Assembly: GCA_964442435.1 (NCBI GenBank)
Contig: CAYTZG010000021.1
Location: forward strand, 1-28,777
DNA length: 28,777 nt
Reading direction: 5' to 3'
DNA from: CAMXAS01 sp964442435
GTDB lineage: Bacteria; Bacteroidota; Bacteroidia; Bacteroidales; P3
The notes below the pieces were generated by a model. It ran no database searches and was not told the origin of the DNA. It saw nothing but the letters and a program-made list of their open reading frames with translations. The stretch's first letter is position 1, and each line of letters opens with the position of its first letter. Shown here piece by piece: positions 22,688 to 28,777 of this stretch. Position numbers and translations under genes: made by a program.

Positions 22688-23644
22688 ATGTACGAATTCA
22701 GAATGCTAAACCGGCGGCCGTTGGAATTGCCGCCATTGGAAACACCCGTGCCGCTCGTCGGCATACAATTCAAGCGCTACACCAACCAACAAGCGCGGGA
22801 ACAACTGCGACAGATGCCGCCATTATTGTATAATCCGCCAAGCGGCTGGTATTTCGCACTATCAAGTAAGGGCATTGAAAAGATGCCCATTGAACAATAC
22901 GACCAAAAAGAGAATATTACAGCGATACACCTGACCGCCGTAGCCAATTTGGATCGACTGGTTTCTCTCGCGGTTTTAGGCTACTCTAAACTTGAACCAT
23001 TGAAAAGAATCAACTCTTTCGGCCGAAATGTCGCAGGCAATATCGATATAAAGGCTATTCACCGTTTCTATGTCGGTGCATGGATTAACAATACGCCGTA
23101 CTCGGTAAGATTATTGCTCCAAGAATTTCATGATGGACGTGTGGAATTGGGCGAAGAAGCCAAAGCCTATGCGTTGAATATAAAAGAAATGAGAGGAGCC
23201 GCATCTGGTACCTCAGTGCCTCCCGCATCGCACGGGCTAACAACAGCCCCCATATACGCTCCTCTCATTAAAGAACATATGCCCGGTATCTCGGTGTCGT
23301 CCTCACGATGCGAACCGGCACCGCCGACAGACATACCTCTTACGGAAACAAATATACAAACTATTTCCGACTATAACAAAATTCCACTGAAACGCCTCAT
23401 CGAGTCAAATCTAAAAACAGGCGAAGAATCGTTGTACCGAGAGCGGGCGGCATTCGACTACAGCCAGACGGGAACCGACCGTGTGGAAACGCTTTTCGAC
23501 CGTCTGCGGTTGACCGATGAGGAACGGCAACGGCTCTACGACGGGCAAGACATCACGGTGCGTAACATCAAAATCCGCACGAACAAGATGGATGCCACGC
23601 TCTCTTTCCGCAACGGCGAACTGAAACTGATGCCGGTAACTTAA
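22688..23644 (+). CDS. Hypothetical protein resembling mobile-element polyvalent proteins
   Basis: A 318-residue protein of atypical composition, visibly less GC-rich than its neighbours, with more AT-ending codons and no signal peptide. Three parts are seen. Residues about 20-165 end in IHRFYVGAWINNTPYSVRLLLQEFHDG, which resembles the barnase/EndoU/RelE-type (PBECR/LPD) nuclease-like domains of phage and conjugative polyvalent proteins. Residues about 170-220 are a low-complexity linker. Residues about 230-316 contain RLTDEERQRLYDGQDITVRNIK and KMDATLSFRNGELKLMP, similar to the DUF3945/DUF4099 module of Bacteroidetes mobile elements. Both similarities are from memory of motif shape. No immunity partner or mobility gene adjoins it. 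It may be a relic of an integrated element or an orphan toxin-like gene. Confidence 0.5.
   Translation: MYEFRMLNRRPLELPPLETPVPLVGIQFKRYTNQQAREQLRQMPPLLYNPPSGWYFALSSKGIEKMPIEQYDQKENITAIHLTAVANLDRLVSLAVLGYSKLEPLKRINSFGRNVAGNIDIKAIHRFYVGAWINNTPYSVRLLLQEFHDGRVELGEEAKAYALNIKEMRGAASGTSVPPASHGLTTAPIYAPLIKEHMPGISVSSSRCEPAPPTDIPLTETNIQTISDYNKIPLKRLIESNLKTGEESLYRERAAFDYSQTGTDRVETLFDRLRLTDEERQRLYDGQDITVRNIKIRTNKMDATLSFRNGELKLMPVT
23188..23269. repeat. 12-bp inverted repeat within the polyvalent-like gene
   Basis: AATGAGAGGAGC (23188-23199) and GCTCCTCTCATT (23258-23269) are perfect inverted repeats around 58 nt. They fall exactly in the linker of the encoded protein. Part of the interior (GGTACCTCAGTG) is echoed at about 23284-23295 (GGTATCTCGGTG). 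Confidence 0.7.
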
Positions 23645-23678
23645 CGGCGACTGGATGTGGAGTAACCAAAATTTTCAC

Positions 23679-23686
23679 TATCTTTG
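23679..23686 (+). promoter_or_regulatory. -7 promoter box of the Nim/nitroreductase operon
   Basis: TATCTTTG is an exact TAnnTTTG match, 22 nt before the ATG at 23709. The expected -33 position (about 23655-23660) reads TGTGG, a weak match, so basal activity may be low or need an activator. Confidence 0.6.
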
Positions 23687-23708
23687 TTATCCGTCACCCC
23701 CACGCATC

Positions 23709-24212
23709 ATGATACGCAAAGACAGAGAGATAACCGACCGGCAGGCCATTATGGACATCCTGCGGCGCAGCCATGTGTGCCGGCTGGCCTTCAACGACAC
23801 GACGAGCGGCTACCCCTATATCGTGCCGATGAACTACGGTCTGGTGGAGACGGCGGACGGGCTGGCGCTGTGCTTTCACTGCGCCCGCCGCGGCTACAAG
23901 TTGGACTGCCTGGCACGGGATGCGCGCGTGGCCTTCGAGATGGAATGCGACGTGGCCTTGGTGTATAATCCCGCCCATGGCCACAATACCGACATCTTCA
24001 AGAGCGTGACCGGCCGCGGGCGGGCGCAGCTCGTGGAAGACCCCGCCGAAAAGAAAGCCTTGCTGCAAGCCCTGACGGACCGCTACCACGAAACGCCCAT
24101 CGTCGTGACCGACACCGACGCGGCGCGCTGCACCATCTTCAAGGTAATGGTTGAACAACTGTGGGGCAAAGAGAAGAAAGTATCGCCCCAACCCAATAAG
24201 ACGCTACCATGA
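23709..24212 (+). CDS. Nim-family pyridoxamine-phosphate-oxidase-like flavoprotein
   Basis: The start is ATG 23709 (MIRKDREITDRQAIMDIL), chosen because the promoter ends at 23686. The 167-residue protein has the split-barrel FMN-binding fold of the Nim group: VCRLAFNDTTSGYPYIVPMNYGLV (about 23-46), then LCFHCARRGYKLDCLARDARVAFEMECD. His57 in FHCARRG probably corresponds to the active-site histidine of NimA. Nim proteins reduce 5-nitroimidazole drugs such as metronidazole to harmless amines, but most chromosomal homologues are uncharacterised. Whether this copy confers resistance is unknown. Its stop overlaps the nitroreductase start (ATGA). Confidence 0.82.
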   Translation: MIRKDREITDRQAIMDILRRSHVCRLAFNDTTSGYPYIVPMNYGLVETADGLALCFHCARRGYKLDCLARDARVAFEMECDVALVYNPAHGHNTDIFKSVTGRGRAQLVEDPAEKKALLQALTDRYHETPIVVTDTDAARCTIFKVMVEQLWGKEKKVSPQPNKTLP

Positions 24213-24733
24213 ACACGGAGTTTTTAGACATCATCAAGACGCGGCGCAGCTGCCGCCGCTACAAGCCTCAACAAATCGACGACCGGGCCCTGCAAGCCGT
24301 TCTGGAGGCCGGCACCTACGCCCCCACCTCCAAAGGCCAGCAGTCGCCCTTTATCGTGGCCGTGCAGGAGCCCGCGCTGCTGAAGCGACTCTCCCGCATG
24401 AACGCCGAGGTCATGGGCACGGACACCAACCCTTTCTACGACGCGCCCACCTATGTCTTCGTCTTTGCGCCCGCCGACGGCCGCAACCCGCTCCAAGACG
24501 GCAGCTGCGTGATGCAGAACATGATGCTGGCGGCGCACGCGCTTGGCCTGGCCACGTGCTGGATCAACCGCGAGCGCGAGATGTTCGCCACCGACGAAGG
24601 ACAGGCGCTCATGCGGCAGTGGGGACTGCCCGACGGCCTTATGGGCATCGCGGCCATCGCGCTCGGCTATGCGGACGGCGCCCCCGACGCGCCCAAGCCC
24701 CGCAAGGACGGCTATTTCCGTATTGTGAGATAA
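24209..24733 (+). CDS. Nitroreductase-family FMN oxidoreductase
   Basis: A 174-residue protein of the NADH oxidase/nitroreductase family, FMN-binding homodimers that reduce nitro groups, quinones or flavins. Diagnostic segments are IIKTRRSCRRYKPQQI (residues 8-23; Arg/Ser contacts to FMN phosphate), LEAGTYAPTSKGQQSPF (32-48), a central GSCVMQNMMLAAHALGLATCWINRE (about 97-121), and the end MGIAAIALGYADGAPDAPKPRKDGYFRIV. It starts inside the Nim stop codon, which implies translational coupling, and is followed after 15 nt by the nitronate monooxygenase-like gene. The three together look like one set of flavoenzymes for nitro compounds. Confidence 0.88.
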   Translation: MNTEFLDIIKTRRSCRRYKPQQIDDRALQAVLEAGTYAPTSKGQQSPFIVAVQEPALLKRLSRMNAEVMGTDTNPFYDAPTYVFVFAPADGRNPLQDGSCVMQNMMLAAHALGLATCWINREREMFATDEGQALMRQWGLPDGLMGIAAIALGYADGAPDAPKPRKDGYFRIVR

Positions 24734-24748
24734 ATCGTTATATATATC

Positions 24749-25699
24749 ATGAACCGTATCTGTGAACTTTTCGGCATACGCCTCCCCATCGTGCAGGGCG
24801 GCATGGTTTGGTGCAGCGGCTGGCGTTTGGCGTCGGCCGTGAGCGAGGCGGGCGGACTGGGCTTGCTCGGCGCCGGCTCCATGCACCCCGAAACCCTGAA
24901 GGAACATATCGAGAAATGCCAGGCGGCCACGTCCAAGCCGTTTGGCGTCAACGTGCCGCTGCTTTACCCGCAAATCGATGAGCTTATGCGGCTCATCGTG
25001 GACTGCGGCGTCAAAATCGTCTTTACCTCGGCCGGCAACCCCAAGACGTGGACGCCCTTTTTGAAAGAACACGGCATTACGGTGGCGCACGTGGTGTCGT
25101 CGGCCAAGTTCGCCGCCAAATGCGAAGCAGCCGGCGTGGATGCCGTCGTGGCGGAGGGCTTCGAGGCCGGCGGCCACAACGGCCGTGAGGAGACGACGAC
25201 GCTCTGCCTCATCCCGTCCGTGCGCAAGGCCACGTCCCTGCCGCTCTTGGCCGCCGGCGGCATCGGCACGGGCGCGGGCATCCTCGCCGCGATGAACCTC
25301 GGCGCGGAGGGCGTGCAAATCGGCACGCGCTTCGCGTTCAGCCAAGAGAGTTCGGCCTCGGATGCGTTCAAGACGCTCTGCGCCGGCTTGCAGGAGGGCG
25401 ACACGATGCTGAGCCTCAAGAAGCTGTCGCCGACCCGCCTTATCAAGAACGCCTTTTTCAAGGCCGTGGACGAAGCCGAAAGCCGCGGGGCTTCGGCCGA
25501 CGAGCTGCGTGAGCTGTTGGGGCGCGGCCGCGCCAAGCAAGGGATGTTTGAGGGCGACTTGGAGAACGGCGAGTTGGAAATCGGCCAGATTGCCGGCCTG
25601 TTCGACCGCGTTGAGCCCGTGGCCGACATCATGAAGGAGTTGAAAGACGGCTACCGCGCCGCGCTGAGCCGCTGCCGCTCGGAGGAATTTAGTTGGTAA
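24749..25699 (+). CDS. Nitronate monooxygenase / FabK-like FMN TIM-barrel enzyme
   Basis: A 316-residue FMN-dependent TIM-barrel protein of the 2-nitropropane dioxygenase/FabK family. Visible features: PIVQGGMVWCSGWRLASAVSEAGGLGLLGAGSM (residues about 13-45), PFGVNVPLL, the phosphate-binding strand GVDAVVAEGFEAGGHNG (about 130-146, including the conserved EAGGHxG), LPLLAAGGIGTGAGILAAMNLGAEGVQIGTRFAFSQES, and a C-terminal lid. FabK reduces enoyl-ACP in fatty-acid synthesis, while nitronate monooxygenase oxidises alkyl nitronates. The sequence alone does not separate them, but the Nim/nitroreductase neighbours favour a nitro-compound role. It lies 15 nt after the nitroreductase. Confidence 0.85.
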   Translation: MNRICELFGIRLPIVQGGMVWCSGWRLASAVSEAGGLGLLGAGSMHPETLKEHIEKCQAATSKPFGVNVPLLYPQIDELMRLIVDCGVKIVFTSAGNPKTWTPFLKEHGITVAHVVSSAKFAAKCEAAGVDAVVAEGFEAGGHNGREETTTLCLIPSVRKATSLPLLAAGGIGTGAGILAAMNLGAEGVQIGTRFAFSQESSASDAFKTLCAGLQEGDTMLSLKKLSPTRLIKNAFFKAVDEAESRGASADELRELLGRGRAKQGMFEGDLENGELEIGQIAGLFDRVEPVADIMKELKDGYRAALSRCRSEEFSW

Positions 25700-25724
25700 T
25701 CACGTCATATATAACTAACACGCC

Positions 25725-26318
25725 ATGACGCATTCCGATATATTAGCGTTGGCCGAAAGCAACCAGCGGAAGGCGAAGGCCATTATCGAACGGCTGGATA
25801 TTCCGGGCGTCTGGCAATCCGTGGGCGCGGAGGCCCGGCTCGTCGGGTCACTCAAAATGGGTCTTATGATGAAGCACCGCGACATCGACTTCCACATCTA
25901 TTCCGCCCCGCTCCGCTTGGACGACAGCTTTAGGGCCATGTCGCGCCTGGCGGCGTGTCCCCAAATCCGCAAAATCGAATGCGTCAACCTGACGCACACC
26001 GAAGAAGCCTGTATCGAATGGCACGCCATGTATGAGGACGCCGACCGCGACCTGTGGCAGATAGACCTGATTCATATTCTGAAAGGCTCGCGCTACGACG
26101 GCTATTTTGAACGGATGGCCGAACGCATCCTCTCCGTGCTGACGCCGGCCACGCGCCAAACGATTCTGCAACTCAAACACGAGACGCCCGACGACGAGAA
26201 AATCATGGGCGTGGAATATTACCGGGCCGTGCTCGAAGGCGGCGTTTCGGACTACGCCGGCTTTGAGGCCTACCGCGCCGCGCATCCCGTGACAGGCATT
26301 TTAGAATGGATGCCGTAA
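25725..26318 (+). CDS. Nucleotidyltransferase-fold protein of unknown substrate
   Basis: A 197-residue protein with the pol-beta/nucleotidyltransferase signature: the helix-turn motif LVGSLKMGLMMKHRDIDFHIYS gives Gly41-Ser42 and the catalytic pair Asp53-x-Asp55. A third acidic residue lies in the later strand DRDLWQIDLIHIL (Asp114). Such proteins transfer nucleotides to small molecules or RNA; aminoglycoside adenylyltransferases and minimal NTases share this pattern. Relatives are sometimes carried in databases under the misleading name phosphoglycerate mutase family. It follows the FabK-like gene by 25 nt and could be the last gene of that operon. No substrate can be assigned. Confidence 0.7.
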   Translation: MTHSDILALAESNQRKAKAIIERLDIPGVWQSVGAEARLVGSLKMGLMMKHRDIDFHIYSAPLRLDDSFRAMSRLAACPQIRKIECVNLTHTEEACIEWHAMYEDADRDLWQIDLIHILKGSRYDGYFERMAERILSVLTPATRQTILQLKHETPDDEKIMGVEYYRAVLEGGVSDYAGFEAYRAAHPVTGILEWMP

Positions 26319-26330
26319 GGGACGGTACGG

Positions 26331-26362
26331 TTTGGTTTTGCTCTTTGTTTGCACTATCTTTG
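26331..26362 (+). promoter_or_regulatory. Promoter of tRNA-Ser(UGA)
   Basis: TTTG (26331-26334) and TATCTTTG (26355-26362) are 20 nt apart, a perfect consensus. The tRNA starts 5 nt after the box, so the 5' leader is nearly absent, unlike tRNA-Ser(GCU). Confidence 0.8.
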
Positions 26363-26367
26363 CCGAT

Positions 26368-26452
26368 GGAAAGTTGGCAGAGTGGTCGATTGCGGCGGTC
26401 TTGAAAACCGTTGAGGGTAACACCTCCGGGGGTTCGAATCCCTCACTTTCCG
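26368..26452 (+). tRNA. tRNA-Ser (anticodon UGA)
   Basis: An 85-nt class II tRNA. The acceptor GGAAAGT (26368-26374) pairs with ACTTTCC (26445-26451), and the discriminator is G. The anticodon loop CTTGAAA holds TGA, a long variable arm follows, and the T arm is centred on GGTTCGAATCC. No CCA is encoded. It decodes UCA and other UCN serine codons. Confidence 0.95.
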
Positions 26453-26463
26453 CAAAGCGAAAA

Positions 26464-26493
26464 AGCCCTGAGGCTATGCCTCAAGGCTTTTTT
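26464..26493 (+). terminator. Intrinsic terminator of tRNA-Ser(UGA)
   Basis: The stem AGCCcTGAGGC / GCCTCAaGGCT has one mismatch and a TAT loop, followed by six T. It lies 11 nt past the tRNA. Confidence 0.9.
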
Positions 26494-26498
26494 ATTTT

Positions 26499-26628
26499 GC
26501 GCCGAGGGGAGCTTGCTCACCAAAGGCGCAAGATAAAAAAGTCATTTGTGCGGAACGCGCAATAGGCTTTTAATCAAATCGCTTTGCAGGCCACCCCACA
26601 CGAATCAGCGAGCGCAGCGAGCTAATCC
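26499..26628. repeat. Structured post-tRNA tail, copy B
   Basis: The homologue of 19382-19512, with the same ordered blocks but more diverged. It again holds a GCGCC/GGCGC hairpin, then GTGCG-ga-ACGCGC, and closes with CGAGCGCAGCGAG (26609-26621) and TAATCCC. It ends exactly at the stop codon of the DNA glycosylase gene on the other strand. Confidence 0.65.
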
Positions 26629-27132
26629 CTATCCCGCCAACACCTCCCGCCAGTTCCGGTACATTTCCGCATCGCTGTATTGACAATTGGCGGGGCTGGT
26701 GCTGAGACAGGTCAGAAACCGAATCTGCCGCGAGGCGGGCAATCCGAGTTGAGGAAAATGTTTCTTGAATAAATCGGCCGCCTTCTTGCCGTTGAAGGCC
26801 ACGGTGCGAATCGTGGGACAGCGGCGCAACAGGCCGGGTATGTCGTTCGGCACCTCCCGCCGGATATCCGTGTCGGCACTCCCCTTGCGCTCCGCCTCGC
26901 GCACCACGTCCCAAAGCGCGATGCGGTGGGCCGCCAGCATGGCCCGCTTGTCGGCATAGGTCTGCGGCAACGGGCTATCGGTCAGACGCGCCATGAGCGG
27001 CCAAAAACGGTTCTGCGCCTTGGCATAGTATTCCTGTTGCCGCAACGACGCCTCACCCGGCAGACTGCCTAAAATCAAAACCGTGGGATCGTCTCCCACC
27101 ATCGGCGGAAACGACTGCTTGACTGGTTCCAT
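26629..27132 (-). CDS. Uracil-DNA-glycosylase-superfamily protein, probable hypoxanthine-DNA glycosylase
   Basis: A 167-residue protein starting at ATG 27132 (MEPVKQSFPPMVGDD); the frame extends further upstream but without a promoter-compatible start. The superfamily motifs are present: VLILGSLPGEASLRQQEYYAKAQNRFWPLMA (about 18-48), where GSLPG is motif A and YYAKAQNRFW matches the hypoxanthine/mismatch-specific branch. Later come VAFNGKKA and the C-terminal loop LSTSPAN that contacts the DNA minor groove. These enzymes remove deaminated bases, opening base-excision repair. It faces hypB divergently, with a minus-strand -7 box TATCTTTG at 27214-27221 and an 81-nt leader. Its stop abuts post-tRNA tail B. 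Confidence 0.85.
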   Translation of the reverse strand: MEPVKQSFPPMVGDDPTVLILGSLPGEASLRQQEYYAKAQNRFWPLMARLTDSPLPQTYADKRAMLAAHRIALWDVVREAERKGSADTDIRREVPNDIPGLLRRCPTIRTVAFNGKKAADLFKKHFPQLGLPASRQIRFLTCLSTSPANCQYSDAEMYRNWREVLAG

Positions 27133-27213
27133 ATTCCGAATATAGCCGCGGGAAGGACGGGGCCTCCCTTTCGGGAAGTCCGCGCCCCTCCGCATGCAAA
27201 CCCATAATATGGG

Positions 27214-27221
27214 CAAAGATA
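27214..27221 (-). promoter_or_regulatory. -7 promoter box of the DNA glycosylase gene
   Basis: The minus strand reads TATCTTTG, an exact TAnnTTTG match, 81 nt from the chosen start codon. No -33 TTTG stands at the proper distance. It is back to back with the hypB promoter, 13 bp away. Confidence 0.55.
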
Positions 27222-27234
27222 CACATTTTTTTCG

Positions 27235-27242
27235 TATATTTG
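27235..27242 (+). promoter_or_regulatory. -7 promoter box of hypB
   Basis: TATATTTG matches TAnnTTTG, 33 nt before the hypB ATG. It rules out the TTG at 27240 as a start, since that codon lies inside the box. No good -33 element is seen. Confidence 0.55.
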
Positions 27243-27275
27243 TGGAATCTAAGGTTTAACGTAAACGTCACGCTT

Positions 27276-27953
27276 ATGGACGGCGTCAGAATCATTGAAA
27301 TCAAGAAGAGCGTCTTTGAGAGCAACGAGCGGGATGCCGACGCGCTCCGGCAAGAGCTGAAGGACAAAGGCGTGTTCCTGCTCAACCTCATGTCCTCGCC
27401 CGGTAGCGGCAAAACCACGACGCTTATCCGCACCCTCAACCTGATTAAGGACAAATTGCGTCTGGCCGTTATGGAAGCGGACATCGACAGCGATGTGGAC
27501 GCCATCAAAATAAAGGAAGCGACCGGCGTTGAATCCATCCAGCTCCATACCGGCGGCATGTGCCACTTGGACGCGGAGATGACGCGGCAAGGCCTGGACG
27601 GGCTCCACCTGCACGACCTTGACTTGGTCATTCTCGAAAACGTGGGCAACCTCGTCTGTCCGGCCGAGTTCGATACGGGCAGCTGCCGGAACGCGATGAT
27701 TCTGTCCGTGCCCGAAGGCGACGACAAGCCGCTGAAATACCCCCTCATGTTCTCCGTCTGCGACCTCGTGCTCATCAACAAGACGGACGTATTGCCCCAT
27801 TTCGACTTCGACTTGGAGCAATGCCGCCGAAACATACTGAGCCGCAACCCCAACGCCCGCATCATCCCCCTCTGCGCCAAGACCGGCGAGGGCGTGGACG
27901 CTTTCGCGCAATGGCTTTTGGAGGAAGTCCGCCAATGGAAGAACCGCCCCTAA
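27276..27953 (+). CDS. hypB: Hydrogenase nickel-incorporation GTPase HypB
   Basis: A 225-residue SIMIBI-class GTPase that, with HypA, inserts nickel into [NiFe]-hydrogenases (and in some bacteria serves urease). Motifs: Walker A SSPGSGKTT (40-48), MEADIDSDVDA switch I, the metal-binding GGMCH (Cys96, His97) and ENVGNLVCPAEFD (Cys128), the guanine-specificity NKTD (168-171), and a final LCAKTGEGVD loop. It lacks the histidine-rich N-terminal nickel store and the CxxCGC motif of longer HypB proteins, as in Helicobacter-type short HypB. ATG 27276 is used because the promoter ends at 27242. The next gene, an iron-sulfur oxidoreductase, starts 34 nt downstream. HypA and the hydrogenase itself are not in view. 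Confidence 0.93.
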   Translation: MDGVRIIEIKKSVFESNERDADALRQELKDKGVFLLNLMSSPGSGKTTTLIRTLNLIKDKLRLAVMEADIDSDVDAIKIKEATGVESIQLHTGGMCHLDAEMTRQGLDGLHLHDLDLVILENVGNLVCPAEFDTGSCRNAMILSVPEGDDKPLKYPLMFSVCDLVLINKTDVLPHFDFDLEQCRRNILSRNPNARIIPLCAKTGEGVDAFAQWLLEEVRQWKNRP

Positions 27954-27987
27954 CGTTTTTTTGACCCGACGCTAAATACGGACCGCT

Positions 27988-28777
27988 ATGCCTGAAATGT
28001 CCAAAAAGTTCATCCCCAAACATATGGGAGATGAGAACCCGAACCCCAAGCTGCTGAAATTCGCACGGATGGTGACCGACCGGGTGCACGGCAAAATCAA
28101 GGGGATTACGACCAACGACCCCGAATATTGGGGCTTGGCGTGTATCTTTGAAGACGAGCTGGACGCCCAAAGCCGCGAAAGCGCGTTGGACTTGCTGTTG
28201 GACGTCATTTCCCACAAGCCCATGCGCGTGCGCGAACACCGCCCCTATCCGTTGCTCGTGGAATGGAACCGCAAGAAACACTACACGGCCACGGACGAGG
28301 CCTTCGACGCGCTGTTGGACCGTCTCGCCTTTTTGGGCATGTTGGAATATGACTACGGCGACAAATACACGGCCGACGGCCCCGTGCCGGGCACGACCTA
28401 CGGCCGCGAAGACCGGGAATACTGGGTGCCGCTGTTTGTGCCGGGGTCGGCGGAATACACGAACATGAACACCGAGCTCATGGACAGGCATCCGGAGCTG
28501 GCGATGTTTTTTGAACGGATGACGTTCCTGCCGCTGGAGAAAATCACGCCCATGATTCCGGAGGGCGGCGCGGGCATCGGAATGCACGTCATTCCCGTGG
28601 AAAAGGCCATTTCGATGGAGAACCAGTCGGTGGATATCGAACACATCTCCTATTGGCTCAAACGTTACGAAGGCCATATCGGCGCCTCGATCTGTTCGTG
28701 CCGTTACGGCCGCAAGCAACTGGACGAGGGCTGCGCCGACGACTACCGCGACTGGTGCATCGCCGTGGGCGACATGG
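27988..28777 (+). CDS. Iron-sulfur FAD/NAD(P)-dependent oxidoreductase, N-terminal part (truncated by window edge)
   Basis: The ATG at 27988 opens a frame that runs without a stop to the window edge (263 codons). The start MPEMSKKFIPKHMGDENPNP and the segments ITTNDPEYWGLA, VPLFVPGSAEYTNMN, FFERMTFLPLEKITPMIP, GAGIGMHVIPVEKAIS and EHISYWLKRYEGHIGASICSC match, from memory, large anaerobe proteins that carry a 4Fe-4S N-terminal region and a C-terminal FAD/NAD(P)-binding pyridine-nucleotide oxidoreductase domain. The cysteines at the end (CSCRYGRKQLDEGCADDYRDWC) are likely cluster ligands. Only about a third of the usual length is visible, so partners and reaction are not determined. It follows hypB by 34 nt and may share its transcript. 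Confidence 0.7.
   Translation, partial: MPEMSKKFIPKHMGDENPNPKLLKFARMVTDRVHGKIKGITTNDPEYWGLACIFEDELDAQSRESALDLLLDVISHKPMRVREHRPYPLLVEWNRKKHYTATDEAFDALLDRLAFLGMLEYDYGDKYTADGPVPGTTYGREDREYWVPLFVPGSAEYTNMNTELMDRHPELAMFFERMTFLPLEKITPMIPEGGAGIGMHVIPVEKAISMENQSVDIEHISYWLKRYEGHIGASICSCRYGRKQLDEGCADDYRDWCIAVGDM

Noticed and set aside
24151..24765. 204-codon plus-strand frame overlapping the Nim and nitroreductase genes
   Set aside because: It is an Arg/Ala/His-rich alternative frame; the nitroreductase frame has full family motifs.

Overview
The window is chromosomal DNA from a GC-rich member of the Bacteroidetes, most likely Bacteroidales. Evidence: promoters of the Bacteroidetes type (-7 box TAnnTTTG, often with TTTG/TTG about 20 nt upstream) occur before at least eight genes; Shine-Dalgarno sequences are almost absent; and the neighbourhood ftsX / DUF3098 / uppP, the lipoprotein-rich gene content and Nim/HypB genes fit this phylum. 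A PorE-like protein and relics of a type IX secretion (T9SS) C-terminal signal suggest a T9SS-bearing lineage. The species cannot be named from the sequence.

Layout. (1) 1-4590, plus strand: end of ftsX, a small DUF3098 membrane protein, uppP, a TPR/beta-propeller/OmpA protein with PorE architecture and an agmatinase-family ureohydrolase, packed as one likely operon of cell-envelope genes. (2) 4567-6680, minus strand: a MurU-like sugar-1-phosphate nucleotidyltransferase and a NamZ-like (DUF1343) exo-muramidase, overlapping by 4 bp, a likely peptidoglycan-recycling pair. (3) 6764-8507: a LolC/E-type permease and, convergent, an XRE regulator, followed by a 636-bp intergenic stretch with a very AT-rich core. 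(4) 9144-10119: a 50-residue lipoprotein and an outer-membrane beta-barrel candidate. (5) 10138-16751: a complete RND efflux operon (TetR, TolC-like, MFP lipoprotein, AcrB-like pump, PII-like small protein) whose TetR promoter carries two nearly identical operators. (6) 16780-19098: a DUF3298-type lipoprotein and a divergent MscS-type channel. (7) 19241-26452: an interval bounded by two tRNA-Ser genes (GCU and UGA), each followed by a terminator and a homologous structured tail of about 130 bp. Inside it lie a 1,319-bp tandem duplication of a formylglycine-generating-enzyme-like (SUMF1) lipoprotein gene, a palindrome-rich intergenic block, an atypical gene resembling mobile-element polyvalent proteins, and an operon of Nim, nitroreductase, nitronate monooxygenase/FabK-like enzyme and a nucleotidyltransferase-fold protein. 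(8) 26629-28777: a uracil/hypoxanthine-DNA-glycosylase-family gene, divergent hypB, and the 5' part of a large iron-sulfur oxidoreductase.

The most unusual part is 19.3-23.6 kb: near-identical tandem lipoprotein genes that keep both cysteines of the FGE copper site, with every visible difference crowded into the 5' 150 bp, each followed by an out-of-frame remnant of a T9SS sorting signal, next to a probably foreign gene. No CRISPR array, insertion sequence or rRNA was seen.
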